A stretch of 64,000 bases of DNA, taken from the NCBI GenBank assembly GCA_900208305.1, contig OAPG01000011.1, positions 496,001 to 560,000 of the forward strand. Reading direction: 5' to 3'. Below the pieces are notes generated by a model that did no database searches, was not told the DNA's origin, and worked only from the letters and a program-made list of their open reading frames with translations. Source of the DNA: Melanopsichium pennsylvanicum (lineage: Eukaryota > Basidiomycota > Ustilaginomycetes > Ustilaginales). Positions 41,698-51,463 of the stretch are shown here, piece after piece; the stretch's first letter is position 1; the number at the start of each line of letters is the position of its first letter. Position numbers and translations under genes: made by a program.

Positions 41698-42262
41698 AAC
41701 TTCTGTACCGTTCACTTTTGAAACCTATCAGAGTGTTGTCCATCCCAAGCATACACACTAAGAAAAAAAAAAAGAAGGGATTTTTTTGCTGGTTTCTCGC
41801 CCTTTCTTTCCCCTATCATCGCTTCCACCCCCCATTCCCTCTTGATTCCTCATGTCACATTCTTTCCCCCTTAACCTTAACCCTAACCCTTTTTTCTTTT
41901 TTTTTTTTCTTAACGTGTTGTCTTCTCGATCATGTTATTTTTATCAAATTTCTGTCGTTGTTTGTTTGTTTGTGTGTGTGTGTTCTCAAAATACGATATT
42001 CGGTTCAAAGAAAAGAAAAGAAGTGTGTATATTGGAAATAACATAGAATGAGATTTCAAAATAAAATAAATATTAAAGGGTGTTGTGAAATCTAATCTCA
42101 CTCTAAACTTCACTTTTTGCGGTCAGTCAGGTTGAAAAGGTTCAGAGGGAAGGGGGGTTAGGGCGGGGGGAGGGTTTTTTTTTTTCTTGGTTTGAATCAA
42201 CTTTGCAAACAACAAGGAACCAACAACCTCTGGTTCCACACCTCAAATCCCGCACAACGTCT
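41698..42262. other. Convergent 3' intergenic region with telomere-like motif
   Basis: Between the CHC1 and SNX4 3' ends. A stretch at about 41870-41890 reads CCTTAACCTTAACCCTAACCC, close to the fungal telomere repeat CCCTAA. Otherwise poly-A, poly-T and poly-G runs. Confidence 0.6.
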
Positions 42263-44137
42263 TCAGACCACCCTGATCCTCTCCAATTGAGGAAGGAGGG
42301 TATCGAAAACATCGACCAAATTTTGATAAAGACGGATCTGTCCATCTGCATGTGTACCCAAAATCTCCTTCAACTCCTGTTCCTTTGCAAGATGAAACAT
42401 GCTATGTTCCTTCATCACTTCTGCATTAAACGCTGTACTAGTATCATGCGCACTCGTCACCGCATCTTGCAATTCCTTAATCTTTCCATCCAACCTCTGC
42501 ATCCTCCCTACACGTGTCCTCTCTTCATCCACACCCCTAAGATGATCCACCTTGTCTTTGAGATACCCCGAAATTCCAGCTCCTCGAACTCCACCATGTC
42601 CATGACCAGCTCCATAAGGCGAAGATAAAGAAGCCAAACGATCTCGTTCCGATACTACACCTGAAAGATAATCGGTAAGCTCTTCAAAATCCACTTGCTT
42701 GGTATCTCGCAATTTGAGAACCGATTTATGTGTCCGGGCATACGACAGCAATGCTTGCATCTGCGAAAGCATCGCATCCGTACTCTTGGCCGACTACGAA
42801 ACAAGGTAAAAGTCCAAACCACGCCAGATCATATGACATCACATCAGAAAGTCCATGGTCAGCGCACTGAGAGGCAAGAAAAAGCAGCGTAGTCGGGTAG
42901 AAGAATAAGCAAGGTAAGAGGGGGGGGGGGGGGGGGAGAGAAATCAAAGCTTACAGTAACTCTCTCCAATCGAGCAAGTTCCAACATGGCGCTCGCAAAC
43001 TTGTTCAAGGGTTCGGTAATACCACTCTCGAGATAGCCCAAACCTTCGATACTGGTAGCAAGATCCTCATAATCGGTAGAAAGATCTTCAAGGCCGGTTC
43101 CGAGTTGGGGAGCATAGACGTCGCCAAACGGCAGAGCTAGGGGTCAAGGTCAGCATCCACCGTGTGCGCCATTTTTTTATTTTTTTATTTTTCATTATCG
43201 TCAGGTCAGGTTCACGACAACTACCAGGACTTAGGGCAGAGAAAAGCAGTTGAGGAGGAGGAGTAGTGAAAAAAAATGTTGAGGAAGCAGAAAGTTGGAA
43301 ATCGTACTTACCAGCTATACGATTTCGATTACGAGAAAGCACGCGTTCTGTGCCGGCCAATCCCTCTTCTAGCTTGTCAATACTCTCCCTGATCTCTTCA
43401 AACCTTTCATCCGGCTTCCTGACCTTACTGAAAGCATTCAAAAAGTGATCGCTCAAGCTATCCAAAAGACTTGGAGGACCTGCGTTTTCGACTTGACTTC
43501 CGCTTATGAGCGCTGAAGCACCGGCTGAAGTGGATGTTGAACTTGAGTGAGTTGCTGTGTGGGCATGCATATCGACGTGCCATTCTGAGCTCTCCAAAAA
43601 GCTTCTCAGAAGTTGACTGCGTTGAAGCGTTGGATGGCGACAAATTCTTTCGAGGAAGAGCTGAAGATCCTGCGTACGCTTTTCGATGAATTCGTTGCTG
43701 AAACGATCTCCTGTGAGGTACTCTAAACGATGTTTGTCAGGTAAAGGAGCCACGACGCAGGCGGGAAAATCTCGTTTCAGACCTTCTCGAAGGAAAGTGA
43801 AGTCATTGAATCGACGACGAGTAGCCATGTAGGTTCGGGAGAAGTGAGACAGGTTGGTCTCTGCGCGAATGCCGTACGAGATGAAAGCGTCCTTCTGGCC
43901 TTCGAGTTCTTTTCGCGGTTCGAGGACATGGACCATCAGATATCCTGACCAGGTGAGCGAAGTAGGATCGTCGTTAGTTTCACGGGCAAGACCGTTGGAT
44001 GGAGTCGTAGAAGGACCAGCGATAGCATTGTTGGAGGAGAAAGAGGGGGTGGTAGAAAAGACGGGCTGAGAGTTGGGAGTAGTGATATCTCGATTTTCCC
44101 AGGTTACGCTAGTGAAGGTGTCTTGTTCTGTGTCCAT
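42263..44137 (-). CDS. SNX4: Sorting nexin Snx4/Atg24 (PX-BAR), three exons
   Basis: Exons (minus): 44137-43312, 43136-42955, 42793-42263, giving 512 aa from MDTEQDTFTSVTWENRD. Introns are GTAAGT/GTAAGC donors with CCTAG and CGTAG acceptors, in phase. A disordered N-terminus leads to the PX domain: YISYGIRAETNLSHF-like, RRRFNDFTFLREGL (the RRF/Y basic phosphoinositide site), PLPDKHRLEY and RTQDLQLFLERICRHP. Then comes a BAR region (SLLDSLSDHFLNAFSKVRKPDERFEEI onward) across exons 2 and 3. Snx4 binds PI3P on endosomes and acts with Atg20/Snx41/42 in recycling of SNAREs and in selective autophagy and mitophagy. A run of 15 G lies in the second intron near its donor. Confidence 0.92.
42922..42936. 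repeat. G15 homopolymer in SNX4 intron 2
   Basis: Fifteen consecutive G on the plus strand (C15 in the transcript), 18 bases from the donor site of intron 2. Length is hard to sequence and may vary. Confidence 0.8.
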
Positions 44138-44731
44138 TTTGTGTACGATTTTCTTCTTCGATAAACAAGTGCGTATTTGAAGATGCTTTGAATGATGACC
44201 AAGGATGGAAATATAGAACAGAGAGAAATTAGATGATGGATGTATCTGTGCAGTTCTCCACTTTGCGAGTTTGCAGAGAGTGCTGAGCAAATGGCCTCAA
44301 TTGCGAATGGCTGCGATGTGTGAGTGTGCGTATGAGCTGTGTATGCTAAAGTAGTGTGCGTTTGCCTTTTGAAAGCAGAAATTCAGTCGACCCAATTTAA
44401 TTCAATAAGTCATTCACACAGCCGGCGCACGGATCTTGACTCTTATCCTAAATTAGCACTCAAAATTAAAGTCTAACAAGGATTGCCTTTTTCTTTTGGT
44501 AAACTCGTCTCCGCCACTCCCCCATATCTGTCTAGTGCAAGCTTCCTCGACGTTGAGCATCGACGATTTTTCAACCCATCTCGCCGCTAGTCATAGTAAA
44601 TTTACAATACGGCATCATCAATCTCGTCTGAATAAGTTACAAATACCTTAGTTACGATCATAATCATATTTACCCAGCTCAACAGTACAGACAGCCTTCA
44701 CGTATCACCTTTCCTCCAATCACGCGCCATC
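44138..44731. promoter_or_regulatory. Divergent promoter between SNX4 and FIS1
   Basis: 594 bp between the start codons of SNX4 (minus) and FIS1 (plus), so both genes start from this stretch. AT-rich centre at about 44380-44480. No specific regulatory motif is claimed. Confidence 0.5.
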
Positions 44732-45390
44732 ATGTCGCTACCCTACGCAGCAGACGCAGAAACCTCTCTCTCACCATCCGAGCTTCAAGTCCTCAAACAG
44801 CAATACGAATCCGAACTTGCTGCTGGCCATGTCACAACTCAGACCAAATTCAACTATGCTTGGGGCCTTGTCAAGAGCAAATCCAGAGCTGACATGAGCT
44901 TAGGTGTCGGTCTCCTCACCGAAATTTACCGAAGCGATCCACCAAGAAGACGAGAGTGCTTATACTACTTGAGTCTAGGTCATTACAAGATGGGAAACTA
45001 CGACGAGGCGAGAAGATTCAACGGTACAGTACTCCCCAACGTCTTTCACACCATCCATGATCTAGACACAAATGCTCATCTCCGAATTCATTTTCCCCTT
45101 GTTGCAATCTGCAGCACTTCTCATCCAGAGAGAACCAAACAATCTTCAAGCACAAAGCCTTAACCAACTCATCGAGAAAGGTGTCGCTCGAGGTAAGTCT
45201 CCTTTCTTCACCTTCTTTCTCTTACAATCTCGGATGCTGACTATTCCTCTTACCTTTTCTGTTATCGTCTCGTGCTTCCTCCTTAACAACAACTATTGTA
45301 GAGGGTTACATTGGAATGGCACTAATCGGTGGTGCTGCTGCTGTAGCAAGTATCGCTATTGCTGGTCTAATGCGTCGCGGTCGTCGTTAG
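44732..45390 (+). CDS. FIS1: Mitochondrial/peroxisomal fission protein Fis1, three exons
   Basis: Exons 44732-45023, 45115-45192 and 45302-45390 give 152 aa, the usual Fis1 length. Introns are 91 and 109 nt; the first uses an unusual GTACAG donor, the second GTAAGT. The TPR-like bundle shows [40 protein letters not shown] and [23 protein letters not shown], then [22 protein letters not shown] across the first junction. The C-terminus is a tail anchor: [19 protein letters not shown] followed by RRGRR. Fis1 recruits dynamin adaptors (Mdv1/Caf4 type) to outer mitochondrial and peroxisomal membranes. Confidence 0.95.
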
Positions 45391-45804
45391 ACTTTTTTTC
45401 TTTCCCTCCTCCCCAGCATCTGCTTCCTATTTTACCTTTCATCTCATCCTCAACTTTCATCCTATCATTTGGCTTTCGTCTTTGTTTGGCCTTGTAACGC
45501 AATCCTGTATTCTTATGTATTCCCTTTGAACCATTTTCAACACATTCAAACACAGTCATTTGCCGTTCGGTGCTCACATCATGAGTTGCAACCCGTGTCA
45601 ATTTCAAGTTTGCTTCGTTACTCGCTCGAACAGCACAGTCATTCGTACACATATCAACGCATTTTCTTGAATGAATTTGTGATCAAGATAAACCGATCAA
45701 GATACACCAATTCCATCCATTCAAGCAAGTCTCATCGGTCCCGGGGGGGGGGGGGGTTTTTTTTCACCGTGACCGCCACGGTACACCTTGTCAGAGAAAA
45801 GGTT
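45391..45804. other. Convergent 3' intergenic region, FIS1 / HPP gene
   Basis: Contains both 3' UTRs and a striking homopolymer junction, G14 (45743-45756) followed directly by T8 (45757-45764). Confidence 0.6.
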
Positions 45805-47985
45805 CTAGATCGGGTTCCTACCACGCCATTGCACAGCAGGAACAGGCGAAGTTACACCTTTACCACCACTTCCCCCAGTAGAATGCCTCCTTTTCTCATT
45901 GACATGGATAACAATGCTCCTTCTACTCTTCTTGCTCCCTTTGGAATCGTTCCTAGAAATTAGCATTACGTCTGTCTCGATCATGCGGCTCTTGACCTCT
46001 CCTCCTCCTCCCGCTCCTTCTGTTGCATCCTTTGGTTTCTGTGCACTTGAGCTGGCAGCAGCAGTGCTTGAGCTAGTTACGGCCTGTGCGGATTGGGTTG
46101 AGCGACCTGCTTGAGTCGATTCGAGTGTGAAAACCTTTTGAGCGGGTTGAATAGCCGAATTCAACTCGACAGGATCCACCTTGGTCACTTCAGAAGCCCT
46201 TGTGGTTCTACCATCCGCTCCATTAATATTATTGTCTCCATTAACTCCACGTGGTCCAAAGCTTTGTCTGAACGAATTTGGATTGTTCAAAGCTTCCGCT
46301 TCGCTTTGCTGATGCAAATGCCTCACCCTATCTGCTCCTCCCAAAGTGTAACTCGCAGTACCCGCAGTGGTAGCAGCAGTGTCGCTCGATTTGGGCTCCA
46401 ATCCCTTGCTGCTTCCAAACCCATTTGTTACCCTAGCACCACTGTCCGGAACCCTATAGAAGCCTTTCTCATTCTCCTCCTCCTCCCCCCTTGCTCTTTT
46501 TCGTTTCACAGTTGCATGTCTGGAAGGACGAGGCTCGTAGGGACTGTTTGTAAATGGTAATTTCTCCGGCCCAATGATTGGCGGCTCACGGAAAGCATTT
46601 GCGTAAAACCAATTTTCCGGATATCTCCTCCCTCCTACATTGTTGATAAGCATCGCCCATCCAATCACGATGCAACTCGCGATCACAACGATGGGTACCA
46701 ACCACCACTCAAGTTGAAGCGTCTTCTTGTTTGTGATCGACAGTAACGAGATAGCTGCGCCCGGCGGATGTGTAAAGCCAAGAATCTGCATACCAAAGAT
46801 GGCCACAGCTACCGAGGTAGCAGCTGCAGCCCAATCAACTCCGTAGACGGTGTCGAGGTCGTAATTGGTGTGTGCAAAAGCTTTTTGCATACCAACCCCA
46901 ATGATGGAACTGATGGTGTTACCAAACAGGATGTTTTTGGGTTGAGCGAGGGGTGTACGAAATGCGAAGAAAGTCACAACTGCTTCTGTAGCAAACGCTC
47001 CAATGATCAAGGGTGAATTATGCGATCGGTGGAAGGGAGAGCGAGAAACGAGGCACAGGAGAGCAACAATAACCCATGCGGCAATCACCGAGTGAATCGA
47101 ATTCACCACTTTGGCTCCCACTTGATCTTTGTACATGGTCACCAGATGGATATCGCCCGTGTCTGGGTCGCGGTAGCGAGCAATCTCGCCAGTGTCGCCA
47201 GATACGGGAAGGCCAAGAGTCAAGATTCGGCCGCAAATGTAGTGGAATCTATTGAATCTGGGATGTTTCGGTGTACGCCGTCTTTCTGAGGGTGTATGCG
47301 GGTGTGAGAGCGGACGATAGCCGATAAAGTTGGTGAGAGGATAAAGAGCCGCAAGAATCGGATGCGTCTCATCGTCGTAGTCTGTGTCACTATCATGATC
47401 TTGGTTGCAAGACGAGTCGTCACGCTTCTCGGAACGTTCTCCTTTGATTTTTTTGAAAGAACGAAACGGTCTTCCACCTTCAGTGGAGGGTGAGGTGGAA
47501 TCGTTAGGGTGTGGGCTGTCCTTTTGAGTGCTACTGTCTGTGACTGGTGAAATCTCTTGACCATGCGCGTTTGAAGAGTGTGTTGTTGCGAGGAGCTTAC
47601 TCGGCTGAGCGTTGCTTTTCTTAGAGTTACGACGAAAAACGTTGCTTGAGACCTGCTTGGACGACGCACGAGCAGATTTCATTTCCATCTCGGGGACTCT
47701 ACCCGGCGTAGTGGCAGCCGGCTTAGATTGAGAGGACTCGGCGTTGTGCTCAGCAGAAGCACGTGATCCGTCGGTCGAGATGATTTCGATAAAGCGGCCT
47801 TCCTGCGGCCTTGTAGACTGTGCTGATTGTTGTTCGAATTGGGATTGTTGGGCTTGTAGGGATGATCTGGAGTCTAGAGGGATGCCAGGCGAGACGGAAG
47901 AGACAGGTGTCGGTTCTTCTGGGATGGTGGTAGGTGCGTGAGTAGAGACCACATCTGCTGCACTGCTGTCTTGCTCTTTCGACAT
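45805..47985 (-). CDS. HPP-family integral membrane protein with long disordered tails
   Basis: A 726-aa intronless protein from MSKEQDSSAADVVSTH (ATG ending at 47985). The HPP domain covers about residues 245-465. It opens with RFHYICGRILTLGLPVS and has four hydrophobic helices (AAWVIVALLCLVS; LIIGAFATEAVVTFF; WAAAATSVAVAIFGM; WWLVPIVVIASCIVIGWAM). Between helices lies the name-giving motif as GFTHPPGAAISLLS. HPP proteins are multi-pass membrane proteins; a plant/cyanobacterial member imports nitrite into plastids. Cytosolic N- and C-terminal tails are Ser/Thr-rich, with a lysine-rich tail (KGSKKSRRSIVIHVNEKRR). Transport substrate is unknown for this fungal clade. Tail length is far above the domain's minimum. 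Confidence 0.85.
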   Translation of the reverse strand: MSKEQDSSAADVVSTHAPTTIPEEPTPVSSVSPGIPLDSRSSLQAQQSQFEQQSAQSTRPQEGRFIEIISTDGSRASAEHNAESSQSKPAATTPGRVPEMEMKSARASSKQVSSNVFRRNSKKSNAQPSKLLATTHSSNAHGQEISPVTDSSTQKDSPHPNDSTSPSTEGGRPFRSFKKIKGERSEKRDDSSCNQDHDSDTDYDDETHPILAALYPLTNFIGYRPLSHPHTPSERRRTPKHPRFNRFHYICGRILTLGLPVSGDTGEIARYRDPDTGDIHLVTMYKDQVGAKVVNSIHSVIAAWVIVALLCLVSRSPFHRSHNSPLIIGAFATEAVVTFFAFRTPLAQPKNILFGNTISSIIGVGMQKAFAHTNYDLDTVYGVDWAAAATSVAVAIFGMQILGFTHPPGAAISLLSITNKKTLQLEWWLVPIVVIASCIVIGWAMLINNVGGRRYPENWFYANAFREPPIIGPEKLPFTNSPYEPRPSRHATVKRKRARGEEEENEKGFYRVPDSGARVTNGFGSSKGLEPKSSDTAATTAGTASYTLGGADRVRHLHQQSEAEALNNPNSFRQSFGPRGVNGDNNINGADGRTTRASEVTKVDPVELNSAIQPAQKVFTLESTQAGRSTQSAQAVTSSSTAAASSSAQKPKDATEGAGGGGEVKSRMIETDVMLISRNDSKGSKKSRRSIVIHVNEKRRHSTGGSGGKGVTSPVPAVQWRGRNPI

Positions 47986-49540
47986 GGCCGTTACGGTGTT
48001 AAGCAGGCGAAGCGGAAGCTGTCTAAAGGATTGGACTGCCGGGTAGTCAGAGGTTGCTCTATGGCTCCTATATCTCGCTATCTATACCTCTGTCTGGATT
48101 TGTTGTGTAAGCCGGGAGGTCCAAACACGAACATGTGATGATTGCTCTACGTAGGAGTAGAAGGCGTTGAAACGAGATTTTTTGAATGTTTGGCTCTTGT
48201 GTGACTGAATCTAGCAGATCGAAGCGAGCTCAATGGTGCTCATACTAGGATAAGTAGCTTGGGAGAGTGGGCTCTGACGGCTCTTTGGATGATGTTTGAA
48301 ACGAGGATATAAGAATGTCAAGACAGATCATCAAGGAAAGATGAGCAGTAACAACAAAGCAGGATATGATCAAAAGAAAGGGGCATGACGATACAGGCCG
48401 GCAACTTTTAGGATTGGGACCAAGACTCTTCGGATAGGACGCCGTCCGATCAGGTTAGCCGAATCCAGGAAGTTCTGTCAGCCAAGGGGATTTGCAAGAC
48501 CTTCTCTATCATCCAGGTTCTCTTGTCCTCCGGCAGAGTGTTTCTACTGCTGGACCGATCGATCGGAGATGATCGATTTAAGGGACATGCTTGTTATTCA
48601 CACTGTCAAAGGAAATGGATTGATTGAATTGGTGATGTAGCCAAGCAGGATGTCTAGGCACACAAGCAGCCAAGCAAGCTTGAAACGGCAACAGCAAGCT
48701 CTTCGAGAGGGAACAACGTGGAGTAGAGGCGGAAAATAGGGAATTGTAGTCGACTGCATCATTTGACAGGCGGATGGTTGTATGCGGCATCCAAAAGTAG
48801 TCGCAACGTTGTAACCAACGAAAGGCAATTATGGGGCTTGAAACCGTGGAAATTCATTGTTGTGTGTTAGTGGCGGTGAGTGAGGAGACTGTCTGTGAGT
48901 CAAGCACATGATGCGATATCGGACTTACTTACACTTGTGTTTCGAACCAATTTTTGTGATGGCATATGAGACAACCTCTCGAACCTGTATCGTCGTCATT
49001 ATGCTTTCGGTGGCTGACTGTCGCCTCCGTCACTCGCTTTTGCGAAGGCATATTCGCACACATTGATTATTAATTTACAATCCAAAAACCAAAAAGAGTC
49101 AAGAGTTGAGTGCTTTGGTGAGCAAAATGTCTTGCTTGGTCTTACGATTTGGGTGGGAAAAATGAAATTATTTTTCACCTTTTCTCCGGATCGTGTGGCA
49201 TTCTCTGCTTCGATCCGTCCTCGCTTTTGCCCTCGACTCTGTCTGACGTGAGCTCGATGTCGCCGTGCCTTGATCATCTGTGCTTGCCTTGAAAACCCAT
49301 CACCACTAAGAGCCTACATTTGTGATTGAGTTATTCATGGCTTTGCGCACCTTCCGCATCTTAAAGTCTGCTTGCAATCGCACCGACACTGCAAAGCAAA
49401 GCACACAATCGTTCTTTCGTTGATTTGATCTCAAAATTGGAATCAGGTATCATAATGGTATATAATTGTGCATGCAAGGACGTACAAGCAGCGAGTGTAT
49501 GACAGTACAGATAAGAACTTCAGATAGGAGCTTGTCAATA
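47986..49540. other. Intergenic: HPP-gene promoter and Cdh1 3' side
   Basis: 1.55 kb containing the HPP-gene promoter and the CDH1 3' UTR. Only short frames without recognisable domains. No tRNA or repeat was identified. Confidence 0.5.
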
Positions 49541-51463
49541 TTATCGCAGCTTGGCAAAAGGGTTGAAGGCATTGGCTTCGCGTCGCTTGTCATGTTGAAC
49601 CCTGTGCGACGTGTTCAGATCCCAGAATCGCAGCGTCTCGTCACCAGCACCCGTCACAATGGTGTCGCCGGTCGGGTTCATGGACAGGTACAGCACTCGC
49701 ATGGTGTGACCTGTGAGCGTAGCGATCTGCTGCATCGATGGATACTTCCACACCTGGATCTGATTTTGGATCGCTCCACCCGAGTATCCATGCGTGCTGA
49801 TCAGCTCGTTGGCCGTCTTGCTCCACGTCAAATTGCAAACTTGACTTCCCGTATCAATCTCGTTGAGCATCTGACCCGTGCTTGCGTTCCAGAAACGAAT
49901 CTTCATGTCCACCGTACCTCCTCCTGACGCCAGAATGCCTTGTTGATGCGGGTTCCACGCGATGGCTTTCACAGCTGCAGTGTGTTCCGTAAAGCGATGC
50001 AATGGCGCCTCGTTGAGCGCATCCCATACGATAAGTCGATTGTCGTTGCCTCCACTGGCCAGCTGGTTCGTCTCGGTATTCCACTTGAGACCGCACACCT
50101 CCTGCCGGTGTGCTCGCAACGTGCGGATGTGCTGATCAGGCGCGCGAACATCCCGGTGATAGATGACCCTGTCACGCGAGCCCGAAGTGAGAATCACTTC
50201 GTTCCACGCCAGCGATCCGACACGCTGCGTGTGTCCGCGCATGGTGCGCAGCAGCTTCTGCTTCTCCACATCCCAAATTTGCACCAATCCTTTCTGTGTG
50301 CCGATGGCGAGATGGTTGCCCGAGTTGGCCCAATCCAGACTGGTCACGCCATCGTTGGCGAACTCTTTTAGGTCGCAAAGCTTGGTGACAGAAGAGTTGT
50401 CGGCGGACCACAAATACACGCACGTGCCTAGCCCCACTCCAAGCACGTTTTTGCTTGACCAGTCGACGAGGTTGAGATAGAAGTCGTTCGCCAGATCCGG
50501 TGCGTCGAGCACCTTGTAAGGTACCTTGCTGAGCACGCGTGCTGGCTTCCGAGGACTGAGCAGCAGGCTGCGGCTTTCGGGCTTGACGGGCGATAGGCTA
50601 TACGCTCGATGATTCGGCGAGTCGAGCGTTTCCACAGATTGCGATACCAGACCACCAAAGAGACCACCGGTGCGAGTAGCGCCCGCGCGCAGCTCATCGT
50701 CGGCTATGCCGAAATCCACCACCCTGCCCATTCCTGATCCGCTGCGTCCAGGTGTACGGCTATGCGATGGACTGTAGCTGAATAAGTTCCTCTTGGTGGG
50801 AGTTGCTGGTGATGCGAGGTTGGTGTGACTGGAATGACGAGTCGCAGATGAGCCGCCGCTGGTGTGTTGGGATGACGAAGAGCTGGATGCAAAGTTGGTC
50901 AAACCTTTGGCGCGTTGGCCTCTACTTGGAGATGCGACGAGGCCTACTTCAGCTCCAAACAGTTCGGACGAAAGCAGGGACGAGAATGCCTGGTTTGCCT
51001 CTTCCTTCTGTGCGTCGGTGTCTATCGCGGTCTTGCGCTTGTGTCGATGCGGAGTTGGCGGATCGTCGCCGATCAATTGATACGCAGTATGCAGATCTGT
51101 GCCGTCCCTTTGTGGAATGTATCGATCCACGTAGCTGCTCGCGAGAAGCTTCTTGGATGGCGACGAGGACTTGGTGCTGGACGAGGCCGACATGGCCGAC
51201 CGTGAGGTATCGCCGCGGGATGCGCCAGCTAGATTCGTCAAGCTGGAAGATCGGTGTGCACTCGATTTGCGCACGGCATCTCTCGATGACCCGGGTATTG
51301 GAATGGGAGAAGTAGAGAATCCCGATGTGGTTCTTGCAAGAAGTCTATCTGTGGTGGAGCCGAGCAGCGCGTCTGTCGTTCTGCTCTCTCGTTTTGAAGA
51401 GGAAGGGGCTGAGCCGCCTGAGGATTGGCTCCTCAGTCTTCGACCGAATTCGGTGTTGTACAT
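49541..51463 (-). CDS. cru1: APC/C activator Cdh1/Fizzy-related (Cru1 of U. maydis)
   Basis: 640 aa from MYNTEFGRRLRSQSSGG (ATG ending at 51463); the frame is open another 187 codons upstream to an ATG at 52024, but this part lacks family features. The C-box is at about residues 113-118: SYVDRYIPQRDG (DRYIPxR). Ser/Thr-rich sequence with many SP sites follows, then seven WD40 repeats from about residue 325: LDAPDLANDFYLNLVDWSS, then LGVGLGTCVYLWS, TSLDWANSGNHLAIGT, and so on to GAGDETLRFWDLN. The protein ends KLR, where Cdc20/Cdh1 proteins normally end IR. Cdh1 recruits D- and KEN-box substrates to the anaphase-promoting complex in G1; U. maydis Cru1 is needed for G1 arrest and mating. The WD40 block plus C-box makes the call firm. 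Confidence 0.94.
   Translation of the reverse strand: MYNTEFGRRLRSQSSGGSAPSSSKRESRTTDALLGSTTDRLLARTTSGFSTSPIPIPGSSRDAVRKSSAHRSSSLTNLAGASRGDTSRSAMSASSSTKSSSPSKKLLASSYVDRYIPQRDGTDLHTAYQLIGDDPPTPHRHKRKTAIDTDAQKEEANQAFSSLLSSELFGAEVGLVASPSRGQRAKGLTNFASSSSSSQHTSGGSSATRHSSHTNLASPATPTKRNLFSYSPSHSRTPGRSGSGMGRVVDFGIADDELRAGATRTGGLFGGLVSQSVETLDSPNHRAYSLSPVKPESRSLLLSPRKPARVLSKVPYKVLDAPDLANDFYLNLVDWSSKNVLGVGLGTCVYLWSADNSSVTKLCDLKEFANDGVTSLDWANSGNHLAIGTQKGLVQIWDVEKQKLLRTMRGHTQRVGSLAWNEVILTSGSRDRVIYHRDVRAPDQHIRTLRAHRQEVCGLKWNTETNQLASGGNDNRLIVWDALNEAPLHRFTEHTAAVKAIAWNPHQQGILASGGGTVDMKIRFWNASTGQMLNEIDTGSQVCNLTWSKTANELISTHGYSGGAIQNQIQVWKYPSMQQIATLTGHTMRVLYLSMNPTGDTIVTGAGDETLRFWDLNTSHRVQHDKRREANAFNPFAKLR

Noticed and set aside
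40687..41715. 342-aa reverse ORF at the end of CHC1
   Set aside because: Shadow of the coding strand; clathrin is unambiguous on the other strand.
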